DNA from: Phycisphaerae bacterium
GTDB taxonomy: Bacteria; Planctomycetota; Phycisphaerae; UBA1845; Fen-1342
Reading direction: 5' to 3'
DNA: 64,000 nt
Assembly: GCA_017999985.1 (NCBI GenBank)
Contig: JAGNKU010000001.1
Coordinates: 837,203 to 901,202 of the forward strand
The notes under the pieces were generated by a model. That model saw nothing but the letters and a program-made list of their open reading frames with translations, was not told the DNA's origin and did no database searches. Positions 1 through 8,994 of this stretch are shown here, piece after piece. The position numbers and the translations under genes are program-made. Numbering within the stretch: the stretch's first letter is position 1; the number at the start of each line of letters is the position of its first letter.

Positions 1-404
1 AGCACGACGGCCTGCGCCTGTGCCTCGACACGCGCGACGCCCGCGACATCAAACGCGCCACGCGCTTCTGCCACTTCTTCTACCTGCTCCCGACCGGCGG
101 CGGCAAGGACGGCAAGCGCCCCGTCGTCGGCACGCACCGCATGAGCCGCGCGAAAGAGCCCCCGCCGGACGTGGACGTGTCGCTCGTGAAGGTCGCCGCG
201 CACGTCGAGCGGCAGCGCTACAGCGTCGAGGTGGCGATTCCAGGGGCGTGCCTCAGCGGTTGGGACCCGGTCGAGCATGCCCGCATCGGCGTGTTCTACA
301 AAGTGAAGGATACGCACCTTGGCAGTCAGCATCTCACAGCGGATGACGAACTCGGCTGGAACGTCGACCCCAGCACTTGGGCAACCGGCGTGTTGGTGAA
401 GTGA
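1..404 (+). CDS. C-terminal part of a CBM9/DOMON-like sugar-binding-type protein (5' truncated)
   Basis: The frame is open from base 3 and ends at a TGA at 402-404, so only the C-terminal ~133 residues are present. The visible sequence runs from HDGLRLCLDTRDARDIKRAT through RFCHFFYLLPTGGG to a terminal DPSTWATGVLVK. The pattern D(G)L...DTRD..D..RATRFCHFF..LP followed by a V.IP...L.G.(D)P.EH.R(I)GV(F)Y stretch resembles the CBM9-like (DOMON-fold) tail found in many planctomycete hypothetical proteins. An internal ATG at 141 exists, but homology-like sequence continues upstream of it, so it is not the real start. The upstream part, any signal peptide and the binding partner are outside the window. 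Family assignment is from memory of the motif, so only moderately sure. Confidence 0.6.
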   Translation, partial: HDGLRLCLDTRDARDIKRATRFCHFFYLLPTGGGKDGKRPVVGTHRMSRAKEPPPDVDVSLVKVAAHVERQRYSVEVAIPGACLSGWDPVEHARIGVFYKVKDTHLGSQHLTADDELGWNVDPSTWATGVLVK

Positions 405-483
405 GCCTCTTGTGCCACAGCTCTCGAGCAGTGCTCGCAGATGGTACGATCGCCCTGGTGCAACGGTGCCCGCCGCTGCCCGT

Positions 484-1539
484 TCAGTAGGCTAGCACGC
501 GCCCGATGATCTGGACCATTCCGGGCCACAGGTCGTTCAACGCCCCCACATAGTGATTGTCTGTCCGGCCGAAAAGCACGGTCATCGCGGGTACCGGCGC
601 CACCAGCGCCAGCAGCACAATGAACACGCTCAGGATGCCCATCGCCCAGCCGCGCCGCACCTGCAAATAGCGGCTCAGGCCGGTTGCCACTGCAAGCACG
701 AACACACCCATCGACACAGGATCGATCAATAGCTCCCGCCAGTCCGAGTATGCCGACCATGCCACGGTGATGCCTGACCAGCGCCACACAGGGGCATTGA
801 TCGCGTACTGGACGTAAAGCAGCAGGACCAGAACTGCGCGCCACAGCAGCAGGCTGGTGCCGGCCAGCAGCATCACCCGTGCGAAGTGCTGCCAACGGAT
901 CCGGTAACGGTTGATGGTCTGCTGAAAGATCTGCAAGACCACGCCGGTCAGGATCAGCAGCGCATACACGCCCAGCACGCGTCGCAACTCAAGCTCGCCC
1001 AGCACCTCTACTATCCCACTAGTGCGGAATATGTACCAGCCGGCGGCTGGAGCGCGAGTCAGCCAGTCCACGGCACATGCGGCGCCCACACAGATGCCGA
1101 CGTACAGCGCTCCCGTGAGTAGCACGAGTACGAGCAGAGGCACCAAGCGTGGCTCGATCGTCATCCGCGTCGCCCGCCACAGCGTCCACGGCAGCAGCGC
1201 CCGGCCGAGCGTCCCGAAGAACGAGCGCACCGGACGGTGCCGCCAGTGATACTCGAACAACGGGCATGAGAGGCGCTGCTGGACCGCGGCGATCAGCTCG
1301 CCCCACGAAAACTGCAACCCGCACTCCGGGCAGCGCGGCTGCGGCAAGCGCCGCACGTCATACCTGCACCGCGGACAGCGCAGCTCGATCGTCAGCGCAT
1401 CCCAGTCTGGCGTCTCAGCGCGCGTGTCTGACAAGACGTCCCCTCTTTCCTCGGCAAGGGCAGCGGGAAGGTCGTTGCTCTGCGTGCCCAAGCCCATGCG
1501 GCGCTCTTCCCGAAGGCGGGCGACCTGGGAGTGTGGCAC
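484..1539 (-). CDS. zinc-ribbon multi-pass membrane protein, function unknown
   Basis: Predicted 351 aa if it starts at the GTG (1537-1539) that directly follows the fabF stop. An ATG at 1495-1497 (337 aa) is an equally reasonable start, since a GGGAAGAG stretch lies just upstream of it. About 55 residues in there is a Cys4 zinc ribbon (CPRC-x13-CPEC). It is followed by a hydrophilic linker and about five hydrophobic segments (LVPLLVLVLLTGALYVGICV, VLGVYALLILTGVVLQIF and others). Short zinc ribbons fused to integral membrane domains are common in Planctomycetes and mostly uncharacterised. It is probably cotranscribed with acpP-fabF. A similar architecture occurs at 37961-39472. No function can be given. 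Confidence 0.75.
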   Translation of the reverse strand: MPHSQVARLREERRMGLGTQSNDLPAALAEERGDVLSDTRAETPDWDALTIELRCPRCRYDVRRLPQPRCPECGLQFSWGELIAAVQQRLSCPLFEYHWRHRPVRSFFGTLGRALLPWTLWRATRMTIEPRLVPLLVLVLLTGALYVGICVGAACAVDWLTRAPAAGWYIFRTSGIVEVLGELELRRVLGVYALLILTGVVLQIFQQTINRYRIRWQHFARVMLLAGTSLLLWRAVLVLLLYVQYAINAPVWRWSGITVAWSAYSDWRELLIDPVSMGVFVLAVATGLSRYLQVRRGWAMGILSVFIVLLALVAPVPAMTVLFGRTDNHYVGALNDLWPGMVQIIGRVLAY

Positions 1540-2778
1540 TCAAACGGCGCGGAAGATCACACAGGTATTATGTCCGCCGAAGCCGAACGAGTTGTTCACG
1601 GCGACGCGGACCGCGGCATCGCGGGCGGTGTTCGGGACGTAGTCGAGGTCGCACTCCGGATCGGGTTCGGCCAGGTTGATCGTCGGCGGCAACGTGTTGG
1701 CGCGCATCGCCATGATGCAGGCGATCGCTTCGACACCGCCGCTGGCGCCAAGCAGGTGGCCGATCGCGCTCTTCGTGCTGCTGACCGGGATCTTGCGCGC
1801 CGCGGGACCAAACACGGCCTTGATGGCCTTGGTCTCGGCGATGTCGCCGAGCAGCGTGGCGGTGCCGTGAGCGTTGATGTAGTGCACTTCCGCGGGATTC
1901 AGCCGGGCGCTCGCCAGAGCGAGTGACATGGCCCGCGCCGCGCCGTGGCCGTCGGGCTCGGGCTGCACGATGTCGCTGGCGTCCGACGAGGCCCCGAAAC
2001 CGATGACCTCGCACAGGATGGGCGCCCCGCGCCGCCGGGCATGTTCGTATTCCTCGAACATGAGCAGGCCAGCCCCCTCGCTGAGCACAAAGCCGTCGCG
2101 GTCCTTGTCGAACGGGCGCGAAGCGCCCGCGGGATCGTCGTTACGCGTGCTGAGCGCCTTCATGGCGGCAAACGCGGCGACACCCAGCGGCGTGCAGGCC
2201 GCCTCCGTACCGCCGGTCATGACGATGTCGACCTCGTTACGCTGAATGGCGTGGATCGCCGCCCCCATGGCGCTGCCAGCCGACGCACACGCCGTCGCGA
2301 CAGAAGCCGACGGACCCTGGAAGTTCAGCGCGATCGAGATGTGGCCCGGGGCGGCGTTGGCCATCAGCTTGGGGATTGTGAAGGCGGAGATCTTGCCGGG
2401 CCCCTTGTCCAGCATCCGCAGGTGCTGCTCTTCGATCTCGCGCAGGCCACCGATACCGGTACCGAGAATCACGCCGGCCCGTTGCGGATCATACTTTCCA
2501 TCCTGCAGGCCGGACTGGGCGAAGGCCATCTTGGCGGCGGCGTAGGCGAACAGGGTGAAGCGGTCCATCCGCTTGGCGGCCCGGCCGTCGATGTACTGGC
2601 TGGCATCGAAGTCGAGGCACTCGCCGCCGATATGGACATCCTGGGCGGTGTGATCGAAGCGGGACAGCGTGCGGATGCCGCTGCGGCCCGCGATGAGACC
2701 ATCCCAGTACGGCTCGACCGCAGGCCCGAGCGGGGTAACGGCCCCCAGGCCGGTGACGACGACGCGCCGGTGCTCCAC
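1540..2778 (-). CDS. fabF: 3-oxoacyl-[acyl-carrier-protein] synthase II
   Basis: 412 aa, the usual length for KAS II. It condenses malonyl-ACP with acyl-ACP in cytosolic fatty-acid elongation. The catalytic triad is intact: Cys164 in ATACASAG, His304 in NAHGTAT and His341 in SAIGHLLGASGG, with the conserved Lys336 in STKSAIGH. The C-terminus has the usual NNSFGFGGHN glycine loop. It starts at GTG 2776-2778 with a GGGAGA SD six bases upstream. It lies 21 bp downstream of acpP on the same strand, the common acpP-fabF pairing, so its ACP partner is probably the neighbouring protein. The stop codon is directly abutted by the GTG of the next gene. Confidence 0.97.
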   Translation of the reverse strand: MEHRRVVVTGLGAVTPLGPAVEPYWDGLIAGRSGIRTLSRFDHTAQDVHIGGECLDFDASQYIDGRAAKRMDRFTLFAYAAAKMAFAQSGLQDGKYDPQRAGVILGTGIGGLREIEEQHLRMLDKGPGKISAFTIPKLMANAAPGHISIALNFQGPSASVATACASAGSAMGAAIHAIQRNEVDIVMTGGTEAACTPLGVAAFAAMKALSTRNDDPAGASRPFDKDRDGFVLSEGAGLLMFEEYEHARRRGAPILCEVIGFGASSDASDIVQPEPDGHGAARAMSLALASARLNPAEVHYINAHGTATLLGDIAETKAIKAVFGPAARKIPVSSTKSAIGHLLGASGGVEAIACIMAMRANTLPPTINLAEPDPECDLDYVPNTARDAAVRVAVNNSFGFGGHNTCVIFRAV

Positions 2779-2799
2779 GACGGCTCTCCCGGTGCGAAC

Positions 2800-3060
2800 C
2801 TATTGCTTGTTGGCGCTTTCCAGATGCTTCAGGATGTAGTCGATGGCCATCCCGACGGTCTGGATTTTCTCGGCCTCCTCGTCGGGGATGCTCATCTCGA
2901 ACGCGTCCTCGAACTCCATCACCAGCTCCACCGTGTCGAGGGAGTCGGCGTTGAGGTCGTTGACGAACGAGGTCTCGCGGGTGATTTCCGCTTCGGCCAC
3001 GCCCATCTGGTCCGCAACGATCTTCTTGACCTTGGCTTCAATCTCAGACGCTTGAGGCAC
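2800..3060 (-). CDS. acpP: acyl carrier protein
   Basis: 86 aa, acidic, four-helix ACP. Ser40 in the canonical [12 protein letters not shown] motif is the 4'-phosphopantetheine attachment site. It carries growing acyl chains for fatty-acid synthesis and is the expected partner of the FabF encoded 21 bp downstream. The start is a GTG (3058-3060) preceded by TGAGGAG eight bases upstream. The ~300 bp between this gene and the divergent aldolase gene at 3358 must carry its promoter. I saw no convincing -35/-10 pair there. Confidence 0.97.
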   Translation of the reverse strand: MPQASEIEAKVKKIVADQMGVAEAEITRETSFVNDLNADSLDTVELVMEFEDAFEMSIPDEEAEKIQTVGMAIDYILKHLESANKQ

Positions 3061-3357
3061 GAGAGTCTCTCCTCACGATCCCGCGGCTTCCGCAACGGTT
3101 GCCTGTCTGTATGTAACGGGGCCGGGCGGGCCGTGCAAGTGCCACCGACGCGCCGAACGCCCTTGAACACTATCGAATAGCCGCTCGGCGACCCCAGCGG
3201 CCGCGGCAGCAAGCCCTTCGCCCAGAGGCGGTGGCATCCCAAAGTGGAGGGATCATAAGCGCTGGGAGCGAAATTGCCAAGGCGCCTTCGGCCGGCCAGC
3301 CGCAGCCGCGCCCGTGCCCGGCCCGGTCGCTATCCGCGCCCGCCCCCCCGTGCTACG

Positions 3358-4005
3358 ATGGCCCACATGGAAGAACTCGCGCGGCAGATGTGTGCCATCG
3401 GGCGGCGGGCGTACGAACGCGAACTCGTCGATGGCACGGGCGGCAATTTCTCGTGTCGGCTGGACGGCGAGCGGGTGCTTTGCACCCCCACGCTCTTCTG
3501 CAAGGGGCTTCTGACGCCGGCGGACCTGTGCATTGTCGGCCTGGACGGGCACCAGCTCGGTGGCACTCGGAAGGCCAGCAGCGAAATCCGCATGCACTTG
3601 GAGATCTATGCCGCCGATCCAGCGACGCGGGCCGTCATCCACTGCCATCCGCCGTTCGCGACGACATTCGCCGTGCTGGGGGAGACGATCCCGCTAGGTA
3701 TCTTGCCCGAGGGAGACGTGTTCCTGGGGTCGGTGCCACTGATCCCGTACCAGACGCCGGGGACGACGGAAATGGGGACGGCCCTACGGCAATTCGTGCG
3801 GGATGGCTCTGCGGCGATCCTCCAGAACCACGGGACGGTGACGTGGGGGCGCGATCTCGAAACCGCTTACGATCTCACAGAAACGTTGGAGGCGGTTTGC
3901 CGGGTACTCCACCAAGCCAGACAGATCGGTGAGCCAAAGCTGATTTCGCAGGAGCGGCGTCGAGAACTAGCGGGTCTTCGTGCGCGGTTGCGATCCGGTG
4001 GGTGA
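3358..4005 (+). CDS. class II aldolase/adducin-family protein (fuculose/rhamnulose-phosphate aldolase type)
   Basis: 215 aa from ATG 3358 (a second ATG at 3367 is possible). The frame stays open further upstream, but the added arginine/proline-rich stretch is not family-like. Hallmarks of zinc-dependent class II aldolases are present: GGNFSCRL near the N-terminus, KASSEIRMHLEIY with the catalytic glutamate, the HCHPP pair of zinc-binding histidines and the third histidine in LQNHGTVTWG. Members cleave L-fuculose-1-P or L-rhamnulose-1-P, or epimerise ribulose-5-P. The exact substrate cannot be read from the sequence. The rhaI-rhaB pair 16 kb away makes a role as the missing rhamnulose-phosphate aldolase worth considering, but this is inference. 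It converges with the YbaK gene. Confidence 0.88.
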   Translation: MAHMEELARQMCAIGRRAYERELVDGTGGNFSCRLDGERVLCTPTLFCKGLLTPADLCIVGLDGHQLGGTRKASSEIRMHLEIYAADPATRAVIHCHPPFATTFAVLGETIPLGILPEGDVFLGSVPLIPYQTPGTTEMGTALRQFVRDGSAAILQNHGTVTWGRDLETAYDLTETLEAVCRVLHQARQIGEPKLISQERRRELAGLRARLRSGG

Positions 4006-4063
4006 TCGCACCCTCGGCACATGGTGCCCAGCGGATAGGGTTCAGGGAGTATTCTGCGGTCTT

Positions 4064-4528
4064 TCAGGTGCACAGGTCCGCCGGACGGGCGTCCAGCAGG
4101 CGCACGACATCCTCAGTCTTGAGTTCGACCAGCACGCCGCGGCGACCGCCGTTCACGATGATCGTATCCAAGGCGAGGAGGGATTCCTCGATCACCACTG
4201 GCAGCCGGCGGCGCTGCGCGAACGGTGAGATGCCGCCGACCTTGTAGCCGGTGAGCTTTTCCGCCTCCGCCGCCTCGGCGAGGTCCGCGCGCGGGGCGCC
4301 CACCGCGGCGGCCATGCGGCGGGTGTCAAAACGTTGGTCGCCGGGCACGATCGCCAGCCAGAACGCGTTGGCCGCCGTGCGGACGACGAGCGTCTTACAG
4401 ACCATCTCTGCGGGCCGGCCCACGGCTTCGGCGGCGTGGTCGGCACCGATCTCGGTGAACTCGTACTCGAGCACGTTGAGCGTCACGCCCTGGGCATGTA
4501 ACCACTTGATCGCGTTCGTATCGGACAT
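4064..4528 (-). CDS. ybaK: YbaK/EbsC-family aminoacyl-tRNA deacylase
   Basis: 154 aa from ATG 4526-4528. The frame is open 11 codons further, but MSDTNAIKWLHAQGV is the family-like N-terminus. The protein matches the YbaK/ProX editing fold: an N-terminal A..WL...GV segment, the substrate-site region CKTLVVRTAANAFWLAIVPG, KLTGYKVGGISPFAQRRRLP and a terminal RGVLVELKTEDVV. Members hydrolyse mischarged Cys-tRNA(Pro) in the cytosol. The conserved lysine of this fold is in VCKTLV. It is the last gene of a minus-strand run beginning with the porin at 7603. Confidence 0.92.
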   Translation of the reverse strand: MSDTNAIKWLHAQGVTLNVLEYEFTEIGADHAAEAVGRPAEMVCKTLVVRTAANAFWLAIVPGDQRFDTRRMAAAVGAPRADLAEAAEAEKLTGYKVGGISPFAQRRRLPVVIEESLLALDTIIVNGGRRGVLVELKTEDVVRLLDARPADLCT

Positions 4529-4591
4529 GTGCAGCCTGCCAGCGAGGACCGGCAGAACCATACCAGAACTGAGCGTAATGGCCAGCGGGTG

Positions 4592-5416
4592 TCAACGGCC
4601 GCGAATGCGCGCGCTGAGTTCGGCGAGCGTGGCGATGTCGAGCGGCTGGGCGTAGCCGCGGCGACGCTCCGGCGTGTTGCCGCGCATCGCGACGTGCAGC
4701 CCGAGCAGGTGCCCATGCTGATCCAGCAGCGGGCCGCCGCTGAACCCCGGCTCCAGCGCTGCGGTCGTCTCGATCAGTTTCGTGAAATCGCAAGCGCCCG
4801 CCGGATCGAGCTGATGCTGCAGCGACGCGCACGGCTTGCTGACCCGGCCGAAGCGCCGGGCGGCGACGGCGGGGTCCGGACAGCCGAGCGCGACGATGGG
4901 AGTTCCATGCGGCGCGGCAGCCGTTTCCGGTGGGAGCGTCGGGAGGTCATGGGCGTCGATGGACACTATTGCCACGTCGCGGTGCGGATCGAACTCGACC
5001 GCGTGGGCCGGGTACGAGGTCCCGTCGGCGAGCACGACGCGGACGGCCTGGGCGCCGCGCACTACATGCGCGGCGGTGACAATCAGCCCGTCGGCGCCGA
5101 CGATCACGCCCGTGCCGCCTGAGCGGCGTCCCAGTCGTGCGGCGTCGCCCTCGGTGGCGGGCGCGGCGGCCTCGACCATGATCGTGTGGATGTGCACGAC
5201 CGCGGGTCGCGCGCGGGTGGCCGCAGCTTCCAGCGCGCGGCCCTGGGCCGTGTCCTGCGGGCCGGCCGCGGACGGGGCGGGGTTTTCCGGCGCCGGCTGC
5301 ATGTGCGCGCACAGACGCTGCCAGGCGAGCTGATCGGCGGCCGGCCGGCTGCGGGGGGCGGTGCAGCCCGCGAGCGCGAGAGTGAATATCGTCAGCCAGG
5401 ACAGCGCGCGGCGCAT
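4592..5416 (-). CDS. trypsin-like serine protease lipoprotein
   Basis: 274 aa. The N-terminus (MRRALSWLTIFTLALAGC) is a lipoprotein signal with Cys18 in an LAGC lipobox. The mature protein is a single S1C/DegP-type protease domain: His117 in VTAAHVV, Asp147 in HRDVAIV and Ser226 in EPGFSGGPLLD. There is no PDZ domain after the protease, unlike DegP/HtrA. The domain ends about 30 residues after the GLHVAM segment. It probably works tethered to a membrane facing the periplasm, in degradation or signalling, and the substrate is unknown. It sits between a second lipoprotein gene (5509-5958) and ybaK. Confidence 0.88.
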   Translation of the reverse strand: MRRALSWLTIFTLALAGCTAPRSRPAADQLAWQRLCAHMQPAPENPAPSAAGPQDTAQGRALEAAATRARPAVVHIHTIMVEAAAPATEGDAARLGRRSGGTGVIVGADGLIVTAAHVVRGAQAVRVVLADGTSYPAHAVEFDPHRDVAIVSIDAHDLPTLPPETAAAPHGTPIVALGCPDPAVAARRFGRVSKPCASLQHQLDPAGACDFTKLIETTAALEPGFSGGPLLDQHGHLLGLHVAMRGNTPERRRGYAQPLDIATLAELSARIRGR

Positions 5417-5508
5417 GACATCAGTTCGTCGGCCAAGGCGCGACGCGTCGTCAGCCGGGTGCGCGAATTTGTCGGATCCGGTGGGAGAGACGCCGCGGAG
5501 GTGAGGCC

Positions 5509-5958
5509 TCAGTCGAGTGGGCCGACCACGGCACGCAAGTCACGATAAGCGGCCATAGCATGCGCGAATTCGGCGCGAACCGCCGTCACGTCCGAATTGG
5601 TGGCCGCCCGCCGCAACTGCTCCAACGCGACCTGCAGCTCACCGGTCGCGTCCTGCGCAGCGCTGCGGCGGTCGTCGGCCAGCGACACGAACCGCGCGTC
5701 CTGGTCCCAGCTCAAGGTGTCGGCCAGCAGTTCGCGGGCCTGGCGTGCGAGCATCCGCATCGCGAAGGCCCGCTCGTCGCGCACGGGTTTTCGGACGGCA
5801 CGCCGCTGTGGCGCGGTCGCACGCTCGTAATACGTGGTCAGGCCCGGCAGTTCGCCGCGACAGGGCACGCAGATCGGCTCAGGCGCGCCGGGCGCGGCGC
5901 AGCCCGCCAGCCCCGCGGCCAGCAGCGCCAGACCCGAAATCAGCAGTGCACGCCTCAT
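5509..5958 (-). CDS. putative lipoprotein, function unknown
   Basis: 149 aa from ATG 5956-5958, chosen because it begins a textbook lipoprotein signal (MRRALLISGL, then lipobox LAGC with Cys20). The open frame upstream is arginine-rich shadow sequence. The mature part starts with GAPEPICVPCRGELPGL and continues as a helical, Arg/Ala/Glu-rich domain without recognisable catalytic motifs. It lies in the envelope-protein run between the small lipoprotein (6081) and the serine protease (4592). No family recognised. Confidence 0.7.
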   Translation of the reverse strand: MRRALLISGLALLAAGLAGCAAPGAPEPICVPCRGELPGLTTYYERATAPQRRAVRKPVRDERAFAMRMLARQARELLADTLSWDQDARFVSLADDRRSAAQDATGELQVALEQLRRAATNSDVTAVRAEFAHAMAAYRDLRAVVGPLD

Positions 5959-6080
5959 AACAGTCGTCCTCGCGACTCGGCGGCGACACGCCGGCGCGCT
6001 GCGCCGCCAATGAGTCCTAGGGGCGCCGGCGGCGCGAGTCAACGTCCGTTAACGTGACCCGCCCGGCCCGGGCCATCTCG

Positions 6081-6266
6081 TCACGCCGCCCCGAGCGCCT
6101 CGACGACGGGCAGGAGGAGCGTCAGGAGCTCGGTGACGGTGCCGGCGACGAAGTCGAACGCACCGGCGCGGACGGCATCGCGGAACTCCGCGGTGCAGCC
6201 GCCGGCGAGCAGGGGCAGCAACAGGCTCCACTTCAACAGCGTTTTCCAGCGGGCAGCAGTGGTCAC
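6081..6266 (-). CDS. small lipoprotein (61 aa)
   Basis: Starts at GTG 6264-6266, preceded by an AGGAG SD eight bases upstream. It encodes 61 aa with a hydrophobic segment (LLKWSLLLPLLAGGC, Cys24 as lipobox) followed by a short mature tail containing AFDFVAGTVTELLTLLLPVV, itself an amphipathic or hydrophobic helix. It follows the porin stop by 23 bp and is probably cotranscribed with it. Similar tiny lipoproteins of unknown role occur in planctomycetes. The good SD, lipobox and position argue that it is real. Confidence 0.6.
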   Translation of the reverse strand: MTTAARWKTLLKWSLLLPLLAGGCTAEFRDAVRAGAFDFVAGTVTELLTLLLPVVEALGAA

Positions 6267-6289
6267 GGTCGGGTCTCCTGGTGGCCGGC

Positions 6290-7603
6290 TCAGAACGCGA
6301 CCTGCAGTCGCACGCCGGCCACGAACGCGTCGCGGCCGCCTTCTCCGCCGGGCCGCAGAATCCACTGCAAGTCCGGCGTGATCGCGAGCCACGGGAACAC
6401 CTGGCACCGGTAGTACAGCTCGAGCGCGGTCTCGCGGTGCGGCTCCGCACCGGTCAGACGCAAGTTCTGGCTGAGCACGCCTTGCGCGACGCCGCAGGCC
6501 AGCACGTCATCATCACGAGTGGGGAGCAGGCCCTGGTACTGCCCGCCAACGCTCCAGAAATGCTCGATCGCATTCACGTCGGCGTGGGCATACGCGTAGC
6601 GGCAGAACAGCCCGAGGCCCTGCTCGTCACCGGGCCGCCCCGGGTTCTCGCACCACACGGCCTGATCACAGTTGACATAGAAACCCACGTCGTCACGCCG
6701 CAGCGGCGCGGTGCGCAGCCGGCCGCCGAGGTCATTGAAGAACTGCTCCTTCGGCTGCGGGTCGTACCATAGCCCCGCAGCGTACCGTCCCGGCAAGACA
6801 CCCCAGCCGGTCTCGAACGCCGGGGTGAGGCCAAACTCGTAGGTGCTAAACGTATTGTCCGCGCCGTGATAGGCGGTGCGAAAGCCCGTGGTGCGCGCGT
6901 CGGCCTCGGCATCCACGAGACCGGCGCCGAGGTAGAGCCACTCGGTCGGCGTCGCCACGAATTGAATGCCGTGCCCGCGGTCCGGGAAGGGGATGTTCGG
7001 GGCGATGATCAGCGCGCTGTTGAGGAATTGCGCGGTTTCGTCGTTCGCGTACGCGTTCGTGTCGAAATCGTTGGTCAAGTCGAGCTTGCCAAAGCGGATG
7101 CGCAGCCGATTGTTGAGCAGCGCGTGCTCATACCACAGCTCGGCGACCTGCATTTCCACCGCGCCGAACACATCGCCGTTGACGCCGAAGAGATCGCCAA
7201 CGTAACCGGCGTTGCTGATCCCCTCGTCCCACTCGCCTTCGGTGAGCATGTACAGCGTGCCGCCGTCCCACAGCTTGAGGGCCGCGCAGTCGAGCGTGAG
7301 TTCCAGGTCGTAGCTGGCGCTGACGCGATGTCCGTGCCGGGTCTGCACGCCGCCGTGGGCATTGTGCTGGTAGATCGTGGTGAAGCTGAGACCGAGCGCG
7401 ATGCCGCGCTCCTCCAGCCACCGGCGAGCCCCTAGCCAGTCACCCGTGAGTCGCCGGTTCCGCAGCACGTCGAAGGGGCGTTCGAGCGCGCTATCCTCCC
7501 CCGGTTCGGCCGTGGGGGCGGACGTGGGCGCATTTTGTGTCTGGCCGCAGGCCAGCCAGCCGCTCATGAGCGCTGTCATCATCGCCGTGCCGCGAGGTGC
7601 CAT
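6290..7603 (-). CDS. carbohydrate-selective porin, OprB-like
   Basis: About 437 aa if it starts at ATG 7601-7603. The frame is open to 7918, but the upstream part reads as low-complexity Arg-rich shadow. ATG 7663 is an alternative start, and no strong SD marks either. Features of OprB-type outer-membrane barrels: an early RRLTGDWLGARRWLEERGI motif (family-typical LTGDWGG.R..L...G), alternating aromatic beta-strands, FGKLDLTNDFD, FLNSALIIAPN and a C-terminal strand ending in aromatic Phe (VRLQVAF). It probably forms a sugar-diffusion channel. A Thr/Pro/Ala-rich linker follows the signal-like start. It heads the minus-strand envelope run. Confidence 0.8.
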   Translation of the reverse strand: MAPRGTAMMTALMSGWLACGQTQNAPTSAPTAEPGEDSALERPFDVLRNRRLTGDWLGARRWLEERGIALGLSFTTIYQHNAHGGVQTRHGHRVSASYDLELTLDCAALKLWDGGTLYMLTEGEWDEGISNAGYVGDLFGVNGDVFGAVEMQVAELWYEHALLNNRLRIRFGKLDLTNDFDTNAYANDETAQFLNSALIIAPNIPFPDRGHGIQFVATPTEWLYLGAGLVDAEADARTTGFRTAYHGADNTFSTYEFGLTPAFETGWGVLPGRYAAGLWYDPQPKEQFFNDLGGRLRTAPLRRDDVGFYVNCDQAVWCENPGRPGDEQGLGLFCRYAYAHADVNAIEHFWSVGGQYQGLLPTRDDDVLACGVAQGVLSQNLRLTGAEPHRETALELYYRCQVFPWLAITPDLQWILRPGGEGGRDAFVAGVRLQVAF

Positions 7604-7821
7604 GTATCTGCCGATCGCGGGCCGGCGTTCGGAATTGTGGAACACGGCTCGCGTCCGTTGCATCGCTTCGGGCTGCGCGCTGCACACTTCAGGCCGTATC
7701 ATAGTGTGGCAGCCCGGGCCCTCAAGCCATCCACGTCGAAGCGGCACCGCTTGGACGTGCTGTAACGCTTGTGATACCCTGCGCGGCACGTCACCGCCGG
7801 CCAGTCGGAGGACCGTCCGTC

Positions 7822-8994
7822 TTGAGCACAGTGCCCGCATTCCCACCCAGCGCTGGACGCCCGCTCGTTGCGTCCCTCGCGGCGGTGACGTGGGATTTCC
7901 GGCTCGTGGGCCGGACACGCATGCTCACCGAGGCATGGGTGCGTCTGGGGCAGCCGACGGTCTTTGTGCAGGTGCCGTCGCTGCGCACCGCTGTCGAGCG
8001 GCTGCTGACGCCACTGCGGGGTCGCGAGACGGCGCCGGTGGTCCGGCCCTGGCCCAGCTATCCTGCGCGCTGGTGGCGGGCGTTGGGGCCGGAGCGTTTG
8101 TCCCGCGCCCTGCGTCGCCGCGCCGTGGCCCTGCGACGACAACTGGATCGCTGCCTGGATTGGCAAGAAACTGTGGCGCTCGTTGTCTCGCCGGTGTGGA
8201 CGCCGTGGCTGGCGGAACTGCCTTTTCGAAACGTTGTCTACGACTGTATCGATGAGCTGGCGGTGCAGGTGCCGCGCCCGGAGTTGAGCGCGCTCTATCG
8301 CGCCTGGGAGGATGAGCTGATCGCGCGCGCGGCGGGGGCCGTTGTGACGGCGTCCGGACTGGGGGCGGGGCTGCGCGCGCGGCGGCCGGATTTGCCGCTG
8401 GCGCTGATTCGCAACGGCGTTGATGTCGAGCGTTTCGCGCGACTGGCAGCGCAGACGCCCCGGCCGGCGGACGTGCCCGCGCGCGGCCGCCCGGTCATCG
8501 GCTTCGTGGGGGCGCTCTACGAGTGGATCGACTGGGAACTGATGCGGGCCACGGCGGTCGCGCTGCCCGATCGCGACTTTGTGCTGGTCGGGCCGGTTGA
8601 CGGGCGCGGTGACGTGGCCCGGGTGGCAGACCTGCCCAACGTGCGGCTGCTCGGCCCGCGGCCCTACGACCGTGTGCCGGCGTACGTGCAGGCGTTCGAC
8701 GTCTGCTGGGTGCCGTTCAAACAGGATGCAATCGGCCAGGCGGCGAACCCCGTCAAAATCTACGAGTACCTCGCACTGGGTAAGCCGGTAGTGACGACAC
8801 CGGTCGCGGACACCGAGTCGTTTGGCGACTTGGTGTATGTAGCGCACGACGCGGCAGAGATGATCGCGCACCTGCGCGCAGCGCAGACCAGCGCGGCAGC
8901 GCGGGCCGCGGCCCGGATCGCCTTCGCGCAACAGAACTCGTGGGACGTTCGGGCGCGCGAGTACCTCGATTTCCTGCGCACGTTACCGGCGTGA
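7822..8994 (+). CDS. glycosyltransferase, family 1/4-like
   Basis: 390 aa from a TTG at 7822-7824. A perfect GGAGGA SD sits at 7807-7812, nine bases upstream, which decides this start over the longer open frame (from 7771). The GT-B fold is visible. The N-terminal domain has VASLAAVTWDFRLVGRT. The middle has FRNVVYDCIDELAVQ and LALIRNGVDVERF. The C-terminal nucleotide-sugar half has VIGFVGALYEWIDWELM, an LLGPRPYDRVPAYVQAFDVC segment and KIYEYLALGKPVV with the donor-site glutamate. The predicted role is sugar transfer in polysaccharide or glycolipid synthesis. Its 3' end overlaps the convergent glycosyltransferase gene by 12 bp. Confidence 0.88.
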   Translation: MSTVPAFPPSAGRPLVASLAAVTWDFRLVGRTRMLTEAWVRLGQPTVFVQVPSLRTAVERLLTPLRGRETAPVVRPWPSYPARWWRALGPERLSRALRRRAVALRRQLDRCLDWQETVALVVSPVWTPWLAELPFRNVVYDCIDELAVQVPRPELSALYRAWEDELIARAAGAVVTASGLGAGLRARRPDLPLALIRNGVDVERFARLAAQTPRPADVPARGRPVIGFVGALYEWIDWELMRATAVALPDRDFVLVGPVDGRGDVARVADLPNVRLLGPRPYDRVPAYVQAFDVCWVPFKQDAIGQAANPVKIYEYLALGKPVVTTPVADTESFGDLVYVAHDAAEMIAHLRAAQTSAAARAAARIAFAQQNSWDVRAREYLDFLRTLPA